From Echinococcus granulosus (Eukaryota; Platyhelminthes; Cestoda; Cyclophyllidea; Taeniidae), in NCBI RefSeq assembly GCF_000524195.1, contig NW_020170395.1, forward strand, positions 432,908-496,907: a stretch of 64,000 nucleotides of DNA, given 5' to 3'. The notes under the pieces were generated by a model, which worked only from the letters and a program-made list of their open reading frames with translations, searched no databases and had not been told where the DNA came from. A program made the position numbers and the translations under genes. Positions within the stretch are counted from its first letter, which is position 1; every line of letters begins with the position of its first letter. Positions 11,566 to 23,072 of this stretch are shown here, one piece after another.

Positions 11566-14500
11566 TTATTTATCAAAGGGAAAGATCCAGAATTTGACCT
11601 CCTTTCGAATGGGCAAGAGGTCCAGCCGACCTGCCATAGGGAAGTTTATCCTATCACCACTGGCCACTACCGCAGTGGCTTCGGCATCCGTGAGAGAGAG
11701 CGGTAACTCATTCTCGGAATCGGATGAGGACGATGAGGTGGATTTTGGTGTCTTAGAGGGATTGGAGGGAGTGCAGGTAAGAAGATGCTCGTCCGCGAGA
11801 TGGGGAGTGAGGAGAGGTCGTTTTTGGCCCGAGGCAGTGGCGAGGGTGGGCAGGAAGGGGTGCACCGAGACGCTATGACAGCTATCCTCATGGCCGCGCC
11901 ACACTGATGCTAGGCGCATCGTTAGCAGCTCGTAGCAGGACACCGCGCCTGTCTGGTTGCCCGTAAAGAGATATCGTCCCGTACTGAGCGAAGGAAGAGG
12001 GGAACCCCAGTGTCACTAGCCGACAAGTCATTCCAATCAATCCGCTTCACAGCTCAGTAATAAATGTCATAAGTAAAGCATTATAGTTAAATGAGCAGGC
12101 ACCAAGACCATAACTCGCAAAGGACAATGCAAACCCCATGGTTAGCATGCTTTCCAATTTTCTGGTGCAACTAGAAATTACGCCCACAAAACCAACTCAC
12201 GACGAGTCTACATAGGGATATTCGCCTTCGGGTCCCAATAGTTACGTTCACTAAAGATATTTTACGCAGCAAAGTACTTTTAATAACAAATCGTTGTAAC
12301 CTGGCTTATTTCTTATTCAAGAAGAAGGTGAGAGGATAACGTGTTTTTGGGATTAAAAGGGCGTTGAAAAACAGGATATCAATGCCGTGGCCCACAGGTC
12401 TCAATGAAAAGTTGCTGTTGCTAGCGAATGGTGGTAATATCTAAATTGTTAAGGACTTTTCACTTTTAAACAAGCAGAAAACTATTCCAAAAACAGCCAG
12501 GAAGAAGTTGTAGCTAACGTCCAGTCCACGGTTTAGATGGGTTCCATAACAGGCAGTCAAGCGTTTTGACTGTTTAAACGGTGAATTACACGGATGAAAA
12601 TGGAAGCTGTGACTTACGGGTCCACGTCAAATTGGAAGCGCTGGTAGTTTTCTACTCGGCGAGATAGAGTAGCTAGTGGCGTTTCGGATTTCAAAAAGCG
12701 CGAATCCCACACATATATCTACAACAAGGTGTGGATGACCATAAGGGCCAGAATAGCGCTGACTGTCAAACAAACCTACACTGACTTGTTGGCGTTTAGA
12801 AGCTTTGGTTACCCCACACATATTTATTGCAAGTAGAAAAAACATCAGTACAAAAAAGGATGGAACGCCGTGTTTCGAGTCGCTCACTATATGAGAGTTA
12901 TCCGTTGCAAATCGACTTAAGGAGAAGCGATGGTATTAACTCAACAACTTAGGCATGAGATGCAGAAACACAAGACCCAAGCCTATTGAGAAGGCAGACC
13001 GCCGTGAAGCAAAGTTACGACACTAATAACATTTGATAGCTAAACGGAACCAGTACAAAGAAATTTGTGCACGATGGTAGCGCGGTCTGTGCCATGAAAC
13101 AAAATACAGCTACGAAGTCCCACAATATCAAGCCAGCTATCACCTATTAATTCGACCCATATTTTTTCTTCAGAATTGTGAGTACGAAGCTACGCAAGGT
13201 TGAGACTCCATTGATTCATTGTAAATTAATAGTCTACGATATTACGTGTCCACGGCTGACAGAGGATATGTAGAGGACAAAGCACACCATTAAACCGGCC
13301 AAATGTGGAGGTGAAGCACGGAAATACAGAAAATAGTCTGCCTCTTCTGTTGACATTGAGAATCTATCGGAACGGTGTCAATCAAGTAGCTCTAGTAGAG
13401 GCTCTGTAAGCCGGTTTTCGAAATTTTGGCAAAAGCCGGTTCCTCCAAAGGGCTTAACAACATCGCAAAAAGAGGAATAGACGCACGCTTCCGTCCGAAC
13501 GACCGCCAGCAATGAGGTACCAAGGCACCACCCCGGAAGCTGGAGTGACAAATTGGACCTGGCTAACGCCTCTTCGGGGTCCCTGGAGGATGGGCGAGAC
13601 GGCCTCGCCACCTCCTGACTCCGAGTAGACGGCTACCGTGCCGCCGAAGGTGCCAACCGCGTAGACACTTTCAGCACTACCACAACTGACACCATTCAGC
13701 ACCGGCGCCGATAGTGCCGAGAATATTCCACCTTGCTTTGATCGCTCTGCAAAAGAAACAGTTTTTTTTCCATTCAAAATAATCACTACTTCGGGGAAGT
13801 ACACCCCTTCCCTCTACCTGCACGACCGCTGAGTGAGAAACAAGGATGTGACGATCAGGTGACGTTGATTTTTTAAGAAGACGAACTCACGTCCTAGTGG
13901 TGGTCGACGTTCCGAGCGAGCACCAGGTCTATCGACATGAAAAACTTGAATGTAGCGACGGAAACCGCAGTATAAAAGTCTGCCATCTGTGGAAAAAGCC
14001 ACACTCTGTGGTGATGTAAATTCTCCCTACAACAGATTATTTATGGTTTTGAAATGACGAGAAATGTGGATTCCGTCTCATCCATGGGTCTTACCAAATG
14101 ATTACTGGGCAGGTAGGTGGCTCGCTGTGAACCATCGTAAGCGTCCCATAGACGGACTGGCATTCGTCTACCAGTACTTACAAAACTGAAGAGGCATACA
14201 GCATATGAATTTAGAGTGCAAGGGAAAAGTTGCAAGCATGCATCTTACCAACAGGTAGAAGGGTCGTCGGATCGCATGTACGGGAACCAGCAGTAATCGT
14301 ACACGAGTTCACATTCGGGCATTCGCAGTACGACAGGCTTTTTGTGAAAGAGATTATCGAAGTAGCGCAAACACAAATGGGATACATGTAGATGTGGCCA
14401 GGCAACTCACAATCTCTGTAGTCAGCGGATCCGTATCGATACTAAACTTTTCGCCGGAATTCGTCAGGGCTGGTGGAAAGTCAAACAGTCGAAAGACATT

Positions 14501-15084
14501 GTCGAAGCTAAGAGTAAGCAGACAACACCCATCTGGAGACCTGAATGAATGAATAAATAGCTAATCGAGGCAAATATGCAATCTAACAGGACCAACGTAA
14601 GGGACTCACCACTTGCACCCACGAAGATAGTTATTATATAGATGCACTCCATGATAATTGCAAGAAAACTCTTTGTCAATTGTTGCAAAGAGTTTCGGCT
14701 GGGAGAAGGTCCAGTCAACAGGATAATCTGCATAGCAGAAATATGTGACCCAGTTAACACAGGATTTTCCTACCCAAATCAAACACCAATCAACACCACA
14801 AACTCGCCTTCACAGTGGCCTTCAAAGTTTTGATCCATGGGTTCCTCTTCAGCCTCAGATGGTGTCACGACGAGTGGTTCATTGGAAATATTCACCGGAG
14901 CATCAGCCCCACCAGGCTTTAAACCAAGATCCAAAGTCCCACTTGAAACTAGAGGAGAAGCTTCTTTGGTGTTTTCTTCTGTTGCCATTGTTACTACTGC
15001 AAAGGTTTCGACGAGTTCAGTGGTAGACTGAGATTCTGGAGCCTTTAGTGAAGCCGATTCGGGGATTTCGTTTACGGGTACCAT
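11566..15084 (-). CDS. WRAP53: WRAP53 / TCAB1, telomerase Cajal body WD40 protein
   Basis: Nine coding exons with consistent phases: 15084-14787, 14727-14610, 14540-14411, 14337-14249, 14185-14095, 14026-13891, 13746-13487, 12718-12618 and 11983-11566. The product is 546 aa, almost exactly the length of human WRAP53. Hallmarks in order: an acidic, low-complexity N-terminus; LRGCKWSPDGCCLLT; PVVLRMPECELVYDYCW; PVRLWDAYDGSQRATY; STDGRLLYCGFRRYIQVF; SVYAVGTFGGTVAVY; WDSRFLKSETPLATLSRRV; TGRYLFTGNQTGAVSCYE; and VHPFLPTLATASGQ, which precedes a Ser-rich tail ending FWIFPFDK. The WD40 propeller binds CAB-box RNAs and delivers telomerase RNA and scaRNAs to Cajal bodies. The start at 15084 is the only ATG in an open exon that begins after a pyrimidine-rich AG (15136), with no upstream exon recognisable. 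The exon 3/4 acceptor (AAAAAG) is weak. Confidence 0.93.
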
Positions 15085-15236
15085 CTTAAAAGCCTGCGTT
15101 TCAGCGCAACACTTTTGAACTTCGGGCGTAGAATCCTAGGAAGAGGTGGAAGCATTACCCATGTAAGCCAAAGCAGTGAACTACACCAAAAGAGAAGAAG
15201 GGAGGAAGGTGTATCTATTAAGCAGAAACTGCGCAG
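15085..15236 (-). promoter_or_regulatory. 152-bp ISCA2-WRAP53 intercistronic region with two acceptor-like sites
   Basis: Only 152 bp separate the ISCA2 stop from the WRAP53 ATG on the same strand. Reading the minus strand, it contains a long pyrimidine tract (CCTTCCTCCCTTCTTCTCTT) ending in GTAG at 15181 and a second (CCACCTCTTCCTAG) ending at 15136, both before the WRAP53 ATG. No AATAAA is present; the nearest variant is AATAGA shortly after the ISCA2 stop. A short ATG frame of eight codons ends at the second AG. This is the arrangement expected of a trans-spliced polycistron, but a very compact promoter with a 5' UTR intron is also possible. Confidence 0.55.
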
Positions 15237-15708
15237 CTAATCTAGTTTCAGAGTAAATGAGGAGCCACAGGAACACCCTTTATCAGACTGAGGATTATTT
15301 GCTATCCTAAAACCGGATCGGATTAACTCTTCCTCGTAGTCGAGTTTAGAACCCTCGAGGAACTGCATCGACTGGGGATCAACGACGATTTTCACACCGG
15401 AATGCTCAATGATACTTAAGGGAATATTAAGTCAAACCATACTTACATGTCATCACCGCTTAGGTTTTTATCAATCTCATACTTGTACTGAAAACCGGAG
15501 CAGCCACCACTATCCACAATAACTCGCAGTAATCCATGGTCCTCTCCTAGTTCCTTCAGTTTCTAATAAAATATAGCTCACCCCCTGTAACATTCCCACT
15601 AACCTTTACACAAGACGGCGAAAAGATTATTTTATTATTCGCGGTAGATAGGGAAGCAACTCTTACAACCGGACCTGCTCTATGGAATACCGGGCGCAGC
15701 CTCAGCAT
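15237..15708 (-). CDS. ISCA2: ISCA2, mitochondrial iron-sulfur cluster assembly protein
   Basis: Three exons, 15708-15604, 15562-15447 and 15414-15237, are separated by introns of 40 and 32 bp with matching phases. The product is 132 aa. Residues 1-28 (MLRLRPVFHRAGPVVRVAS) form a basic, amphipathic mitochondrial presequence, which is why I prefer this ATG to the in-frame one at 15804. The A-type scaffold follows: VIVDSGGCSGFQYKYEID, VVDPQSMQFLEGSKLDY, SGFRIANNPQSD and the C-terminal KGCSCGSSFTLKLD. The three conserved cysteines (GGCSGF and GCSCG) that bind the cluster are intact. ISCA2 works with ISCA1 and IBA57 to build [4Fe-4S] clusters for aconitase and respiratory and radical-SAM enzymes. 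WRAP53 starts 152 bp downstream. ISCA2 is favoured over ISCA1 by the FRIANNPQ and GSSFTLKL sequence. Confidence 0.95.
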
Positions 15709-17463
15709 GTGCGCATGGGACCCAGGCTTAAAAGTAATTAGTTGCGCTGCGCCAAATCCATACTGATGGGTTAAATCAAAGACGACTAAAACAACCAGCT
15801 TCATCTTGAAAATCCCGAAATTCCTACACTACACCTATGCACCTTTAAATGCTTTTCAGACGCTTAGGTTACGAATTAGTTTGTCGTTTAAAAGGACTTC
15901 TATTAGAATACGAAAAACAAGTAGTAAGGAAACCGGTAATGCGCCTTTTCATTTAAATATGTACTACCTGTCTACCAGCATCCAGCTAGCCTAAACATTT
16001 TGCGCTTTTAACTAAATTTTTGGATTTTTAAGGACTAACTAGCTCATTTTATTTTAGTGGAACTTTGTTTTGTAAAATTAAGAGGTAAACTTAGAACATC
16101 CTCTCTACGTGTCGTAGAACCTCAGTAGGCCACTGTATTGTAATGTTTTGATTGCTTTTTTTAGGCATTCCACGTTTCTTGTGCTGGCACTGAAGGATAT
16201 GGTCACTGTGCTTTAGCTGGGTAGCATGGACTTCGTGTTGTACCGGTGGCCCCTCAGTCCTTCTGTACATCGTAACGCATGTTCCGGCCGAGCATTGTAT
16301 CCTCCCAGCTTCAGGAAAGCCTCAACGCACCGCAGTACCCGTTCAAACACTTCGAATATGTTGCGGCATTAAATAAAACTAGAAACAGCCAAAAATCTCC
16401 TTATTGGTGTTCTCAAAGACCTTTTAACTTATTCCGCCCATAGTCGATAGGGGTAAGACATGCTTGAATTTACGCATACACTAACTGGGGCCAATTTCAC
16501 CTCTGTCTTTTGCTTGGCTGAAGCGAATGGGCGATTTAGAATGAATAAATCCTCTCGTTTAGAGCAATGTCAATAAAGTTTGAGTGCAAGGCAGAGGAAC
16601 TACTTCAGGGCCTGCGATTATTTATATCCTCATACACATATCAACCGTCATCAAATTCTATCGTATGAAACGTCTCTTTTGTGGTGGACACCACGCGCGC
16701 GAAACCAGGCAGGCGATAGCACTGTTCTCCCCCGCCAAGTTACCCCTAATCTCGCATATCGGCAGGACTATGCAGGAATGATGTCAGTGCGGAAGCAGTC
16801 ACATGCCCAAATCTGAAAAACTTCAGGCTGCCTTGCTTGACTTCTGTCCTTCAGACCAAGCGCGCCCCCATCCACGACTTTCAAATATTTTACTCGAATC
16901 CATAAAACTGATACACTGTTTCCGCATCAGGACCGGCCGAATATACTGCTGGAAGAGACTACGAACATGAGTGAGAGCCCCACAACTGATCAGCCGGGCT
17001 GAGAGAACCGTAAAAGGGTATAAAGTGCCAGGGGGTGGTACTTCGTTTAGCGACAGTGAAACAAATCATGCACGGCAAGGAACTAAAACTCATTGAAAAG
17101 AACATTTTGAAGACCTCAACTCAATTCACAATTTGGAGATGAAGAACAGGATACGCTTATGCCTGAGTACATGTGCAATACATGTTTAAATGTACATTTT
17201 GGGAAGCAGGAAGCCCAACTACCCCAAATCTTCAGCCGCGCAGATATCACCAGTTCCCAGGTGGGGAGAAAAACACAGATCTCCCCCTCTCACAAAGCTG
17301 GTAGCTTGTAAAACACCCATGATATACAATGTGAAATGTGTGCCAACAACTAGCCTTCTAAATCTGGGGATAGAAGAGAAAACGAAAATATTGCACATAA
17401 ATCAAGGTAAAGTGAATGATAAAATGGAATGGTGTTACATTCAATGATAGTCGAAGATGATGT
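15709..17463. other. Intergenic region between TM7SF3-like gene and ISCA2
   Basis: No gene is recognised. A GC-richer island at about 16200-16368 carries a 51-codon open frame on the minus strand (stop 16213-16215, no ATG) that contains RCTEGLRG. A similar phrase occurs at 43.66 kb, so it may be a decayed repeat. The ISCA2 promoter, if it has its own, should lie in the last few hundred bases before 15708, but I see no clear element. Confidence 0.4.
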
Positions 17464-19060
17464 TTATTGTTCCACTGGTTCATCACGAGGAGGGGCAGGG
17501 AGGTCTTGGGATCCGAAAGCACGGTCTTCCTCCACGTCTACGTCGAAGGGATTGCGTCCTCTCGTAGTGTGGCAGGGGCAGGGTGAGGTCTGCTTGTTGG
17601 TCGGTCCCGCTGACGGGGCCGCCGCCGCTGCTTCAAGTTGAGTGCGGCTCATGGGAATCAGAGGAGGAGGTGGAAGTGGGGCCTCCAACGCCGCGCCATA
17701 CATCGGGCGCTGTCTGCGATGCAACGAGCAAACAGACCGTCACAGATCAATAACTGAGCGAACAGGTGTACTTAAGGTCCACCTCAGATATCTTAGGAGT
17801 AACACTTTCACAACGCACTAACAAAAGGAATAGGCTTTATTCTGGACCTAATATCATACCTCTTTTTCAAATGTAACGCTTAAGAAAGTAATTCTCTGCT
17901 TACATCCAGTGTCGATTCGCTAGATTCATACTGTTTATGGTCAAGAAAGAACTGAATCGCTCACAAGGCAGCCCATTTTAAAACGCTTGCGACGGTTATG
18001 GGTCCTTGATTCGAGTCTTAAGGCGGATGTGGGATTCAGCAGTCTGCACAAAGCAGATCTCCTGATTTGAATTGTTTTAGATTACTGTGCTTAGTGTGGT
18101 TGTTTTATCCAAAAGCACTTTCACGCTGTTTAGGTTATGATTATGGGGGCTGAAGAGGTGCCCTAGTTAGAATGAACTAGGAGCACCTGAAAATAGGATT
18201 TTACCGTCCCATCCATATCATAGTAGGCTACGGTATTACTCTCGACTTTTTACTATTCTATGCTATAAACAACTTTACATCATCCATCACTAGATCAAAA
18301 AATATGACGTCATCCCACAAGTTTGTAGCTTAAGGAAGCCGTCAACGATACATCTTGATCAGACAGAGTGCAACAAAGTTCTAGGAACGAGCTCTCATGG
18401 TGGGATTTTTTCCACCCCTTGACGAACATCTGTGATTTGAAAGCGACTCGTTAAGAGCTTGAACGAAAGAAAGACACCGAAAGTGAACAAGCTCAAATTA
18501 AATGTCCGATTGAATTAATTTCGACACAATTGGGTTCCAGTAATGGCAGTAGTGCAATCATTGCACAGAGGAAGCAGTGACTCACCTGTCCAGAAATGCG
18601 CGTCGCTCTGCCGGGAGCACCGGGGCCAAAGGTCGATCGGTGAGGGGTTGGGGCGGCCATGCGATGTTGGTTTGAAGCCGATTTTCTTCCACAGGGGCGT
18701 ATGGGGGCGGAAATGTCTCGGTGTCGAAGTAGGTGAATACAGAGGGCTCCAATTCCTCCTCATCCTGTCTGCCCGCAGTTACTTCCATCTCGTCAAAGGC
18801 TGTGAAGGGCCCTCGATTTCGCCGCCGATCCCGACGCCAATATTGAAACAGACGCTGCCTCAGTGGCCACCAATGGGACGACCTTGAGGTTGTGGTTACT
18901 ACCGCCCCCGTTGGCGCCGCCATTAGTGGTTCGCACAGTCCTCCTGCTGCCTGCCCACGGCTGGCGTTGTGGTCCCGGGAGTCGCTCAGGCGGAGGGCAC
19001 ACAAAGTTATGAGACCCGCTAGCACGCTTCCACTTAGCCATACCACCAAGAAGATTGTGT
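17464..19060 (-). CDS. C-terminal exons of TM7SF3-like gene: last TM helix and PPxY tail
   Basis: Two exons, 19060-18586 and 17713-17464, join in phase 2 with good splice signals (AG|GTGAGT and CGCAG|A). The 19060 boundary is a CTCTCCACTTCACAG acceptor; upstream in frame there is a stop and no ATG, so this is not a first exon. The protein begins DTIFLVVWLSGSVLAGLITL, a membrane helix that resembles the seventh helix of vertebrate TM7SF3 (DFIILAVWGMLAVSG...). A cytosolic tail of about 210 residues follows, with an Arg-rich patch (YWRRDRRRNR), an acidic patch (DEEELE), a PPPY motif within TFPPPYAPVEE, and a Pro/Ala-rich end. PPxY motifs bind WW domains, as in Nedd4-type ligases. The stop codon lies inside an AATAAA hexamer. 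The link to the upstream TM7SF3 exons is inferred, because the connecting exon between 20121 and 19060 is not resolved. If wrong, this is an unknown single-pass protein. Confidence 0.6.
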
Positions 19061-20120
19061 CTGTGAAGTGGAGAGGGAGAACATTCACAGTGTTTTTCCC
19101 CAATCACGGCGTAAATACGCCTTCGTTGAAGAGTTTATCCTATCCTTTCCTCTGCTCCACACAACGCGGATTAGTCAATGGTTAGACTTTATTGAATTTA
19201 ACTCGTATCTGATAAAGGATCCAATAACGATGCAGACGTTTCCCTGGGGGTTTATGGTATGAGGATTTCATATCCCAAATACTCCCCTTTCGTGCAAAAG
19301 GCAACGTGCCTAATAAATCAATTCGTTGTAACTCAAAAGGACCAGAATTATCTCGACAGTTGGATGAAGCTATCGGTGAAAGCAGACAAAATAAGAAAAA
19401 CACAGACAGGTGTCAGATTATTTCTGCAAATCCAAATAATCAATTTCAAGGAACCAACTCCAACCTTAGCTACCGTGCAGATAAGAAAAAGAACCGAAAT
19501 TGAGCTCAAATATTTTAATAAGCTCTATCGCTCCCATAAGAATACAACAATTTTAAGAACCACCCCAACGACAATTGGTCGTCAGATCGGTTACTATGAC
19601 CAGCTTATTGCATTAAAAAATACAGGTCAACTGACAACACATCTTTCATCACAACAAGCGACTACGCCTAGTGAGCAAATAAGTAAATCGAAACACCTTT
19701 GAAGGTTGTATTTAAGATAATCAGAGAGTAACTAAAATATTTTGAAAGTTTGGCATTGATATCATAAGGGTGCAAGTACTCAAAAGGGTCTTTGAACAAA
19801 TATTGCCACCTCAGATGTCCATTAAGATAACTGTAGACATTCGGTTGGTAAAACTGGCAATATGTCACTGTTCACATAAACTTAGGTAGTCAATCATGAA
19901 GAAATAGGAATCATTTATATATAAAGGCGTCTGAACTGTATGAGCTATAATAATTGGAAAACTCAGGAGCTCATAAGTCTTAGGCTCTACAGTGCCTGCA
20001 TGGCTCCCGCAATAATTGACCGCGACATCGACTACCTTATATCTGGGTCGAAAAAATTGCACCAAGCATGCGGCTCCTTCAGAAACATTAGAAGGTGAGG
20101 TTGCAAGCAGATTGACTAAC

Positions 20121-22731
20121 CATTTCTGCCGTAAACAGAGATATCATGAACACTTAGACGCTCCTCTGGCCATGTCAGAATAAGAAATTCATCCACCAGA
20201 ATGTAAGGTAGTAGAGAATTCGGGAAAAACAGCAGCGCAACACAGTTAAGACCGATATAGAGCCCAGTCAGTGCAACTGACAGGCCAAATGCCTAAAATA
20301 AGATACAAATTATAAGGCTAGCGGCTAACAGATTTCTGGAAAAGATAGAATTTTATTTCAACAATATTGTCGAACAGCAAATCCTCGAATTCGAAGATCT
20401 CAGACTCGCCAAAAATATTTTGACTCGCAATTTGACACATTCATTACGATTACCTCGAAAAAAGTCGGATTTCACAGTTCAAATGTTTTATTATACTAAT
20501 ATGGCACAGATTGTTTGCATCTTGCTTTCTTTCCCTTCCTAACCTAATTCATTTACTTTTAGTTAAAAACGTCACATACATGTGATTTGTGGACAAAGGC
20601 GAGAAAATCGGAGCGTCGCATATGTTCGACGCTAGCAGAAAACGAGTTAAAAGTGCATAAAAAGTACGTATGGGATATACCATGTTTTTGTAAATATACA
20701 TTAGTGCAATCAGCACAATGTAAATGAATACGAAGAAGCATATATGTCCCGGGGGATTCTTCAAGGCATCAATGTAATCTGAAGAGGGAACAATGAGTCA
20801 TTGTAGGTTCGGCTCAGGTGCATGAATATCCACATATACAACAGCGTACTTAGGAGCGAGCCCACAAAGAGGGAAGTAAGAAGCAATACAGCAGGCAGTA
20901 CGGGAACCAGCCTTGCCAGTCGCCATAACCGATACTGATTCGATCGTCTGCTATAGCAACAGCAGCAGAAAGTATTTTTCAATGTGGTGGTAGCAGTGTA
21001 GATGCCTTCACCTGTTCCAAAAGTGAAATTAGAGTGGCTTCTAGGAAATCTAAGGTGAGAGGACCGCTCAGGAAAAAAGTGGTCCGCAAACGAGCCCCCA
21101 TTGGTTCTGCCATCATCCACATCTCCTATTGCTCCGTAGCTGCTGTAGAAGGGTAGCTGTGGCTCATTTAGGGGGTTGAATATACTTGGGGATAGAGGAA
21201 CTGTGTCTTGTACGTAGAATTTTCGAATGCAGCAGCAGTAAATCAGAAACATTAACAGGCAGCTCGTGAAAATTGGTATCAGCACACCAACTACAACCAA
21301 ATGAATTGCTAAAGGTGCAAACAACCAAAACATGACTAAAATTGCATTAGGTATAACCAAAGAAGTATTTAAATAGGACAAAACTTGCCACTATCGGGTA
21401 GGTGGGAATAACGGTAGAAAACCATAAGACAAATGAACGAGGACATCATTGCAATAGAGGTACCGCAACCTAGAAGTATTAAACCATCATCAAAAGTGAA
21501 ACATACGTAACCACACAAAGTAGCTGCCAGAGAGAGCGTACAGTAAAGCTGCCAGGAAGATAATTCCGATGCTAAATCGGGTTCCAGTTGAAATGCCGGA
21601 AAAAAGATCACAAGTCAACTGATCGGATTTGGTGTAAATACGGTAGAAAGACTGCTCATCAGTATGGGGACAAGTGTATAAAACCGTGGGAGCGTAGGCC
21701 ACAAAAGTGGAGCTCTCCATTTGGGAACGGGAACCCGTCTTGTACTCAGCAATCACATTCACAGCTGACGCAGTCCCCAGATGTCGAGCGATCTTAACCT
21801 CATAACTGTTGTCACCGTAAAGTCTTAAGTCTCTAGTAAGAAGAAGTATTGGTAAGTAACAAAAATATGTCAAGATAGAGAGTAGCCATTTCGAACCAAC
21901 TTGGCATTAATACTGGCAACGAGAGTCCCACGCAACGCCGCATCTCCGTAGGAGGAAAGACGATTTAGTACACATAAAACGTCACCAGTAGAGGGACTAA
22001 CATAAGTGCCACCAGAACCACCGCTTGTTACCAGTGGAATGTGGTAGATGTGGTAGACAAGATTAACGATGGATGATGCATTTGCCTGAAACCCAGACGG
22101 GCATGCATCTGCGGAACCTTGTGGGGAGGAAGCGGCATAGAATCGAAGCGTCGATGTCCACCATCGCAGCCTCTCCGATGAATTACCAGGAGTATCATCT
22201 AGCAAATAACTCGTTTCGCCTTCCCAACTGGTGATGATCGTAGATGCGGAAAAGCGGTCCGTAGAGTCAATTCCACAACCACCCGGTATAGCACCTAAAG
22301 TACTTCATTAGGACCCCGGCAAGGTTTACTTTCAGCATCATAGAGAGAAGCCCTAACAGCTGCTAGAAGTGGTTGAGAATGAAAGGAATGAACAAAAAGA
22401 ATCTGTGACGCGTTTGTAACCCTCTCCCGATTGACAAGTCCAAGATTATAGCCATATTGGGATGAAGCGACTGGAAATTCCTCCAGCAAAGAAGCCCATA
22501 TTTTATTGAAAGGACTGTGTATAGAAAAAGCCAAGAACCGCGAGGGGTCAGTCGCGATGCCAAATGAAAAAGAATTTCTGCCCAGCTTGATTGTGATCTC
22601 ATTCCACGTGCCGATCGGCAAGTCATCTGTCAGTTGAAGGCTTTCTAGATGGTGTGTTAATTGTCAAGCACTATTTACTTACTTCCAAAAACAATTAAAA
22701 TGCAAAAATACGGTGCAACCTTCAGACTCAT
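20121..22731 (-). CDS. TM7SF3: TM7SF3-like seven-transmembrane protein, N-terminal and core exons
   Basis: Eight exons with matching phases: 22731-22683 (ATG and signal peptide), 22626-22330, 22294-21901, 21832-21507, 21469-21389, 21335-20850, 20778-20681 and 20292-20121. A ninth, 20076-20036, is possible. About 630 residues are covered. An extracellular domain of roughly 340 residues contains AIPGGC, the counterpart of the PGGC in human TM7SF3, and YTCPHTDEQ..LTC before the first helix. Helices then follow: FSIGIIFLAALLYALSG, SIAMMSSFICLMVFY, FWLFAPLAIHLVVVGVL, LPAVLLLTSLFVGSLL, ICFFVFIYIVLIALMY and FGLSVALTGLYIGLNCVALL. TM7SF3 is a plasma-membrane or nuclear-associated survival and stress protein in mammals; its role here is unknown. 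A 100-residue loop between helices carries two cysteine clusters (IYCCCIRK and TFCCCCYSR). The 21389 junction uses GCAAGT unless the weaker GTGGCA is used. The two C-terminal exons are at 17464-19060. Confidence 0.8.
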
Positions 22732-23072
22732 TTTCAAATTCTCCCCTAAGTTGATCGAACCATAATGTACCAATCGCTACAGCGCCCTAATTTAAGTGGT
22801 GGAAACAAAGCACACAAGCATATCTCGTATAAATCGAAATAAAAGGGCTTTATTTTAAGCAGCATGAACTCGCATTTGTTTTTACTGAATTGTTAGGAAA
22901 TGAGCTAACTTGAATTGCGTTTTAATGCTTGTTTATTTTCGCAGTCGGTCAGCCTGCTCTTACCACTGTCCATTTGTTACATCTTTGTTCCCCTTTGATT
23001 TGCCGTGACTGCGTCCGCGTAAATATTTTCCTGGTTACAAAACTATGTTGTAACTAAATTATGCGGTCTTTG

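Noticed and set aside
11594..11878. 94-codon frame on the plus strand
   Set aside because: It is antisense to the last exon of WRAP53, which is firmly supported by homology.
18793..19107. Separate small genes on either strand at 18.5-19.2 kb
   Set aside because: These frames overlap the spliced TM7SF3-like C-terminal exon and start at GTG or TTG; the minus-strand frame that splices to 17713 explains the region.
19259..19702. 147-codon ATG ORF on the plus strand
   Set aside because: It is antisense to the unresolved part of the TM7SF3-like gene, has no domain, and is rich in Thr, Gln, Lys and Ile as expected from AT-rich DNA.
22295..22330. Frameshift or 9-base intron before AIPGGC in the TM7SF3-like gene
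   Set aside because: A 35-bp intron (GTAAAC ... TTTAG) in phase 1 restores the frame without any mutation.
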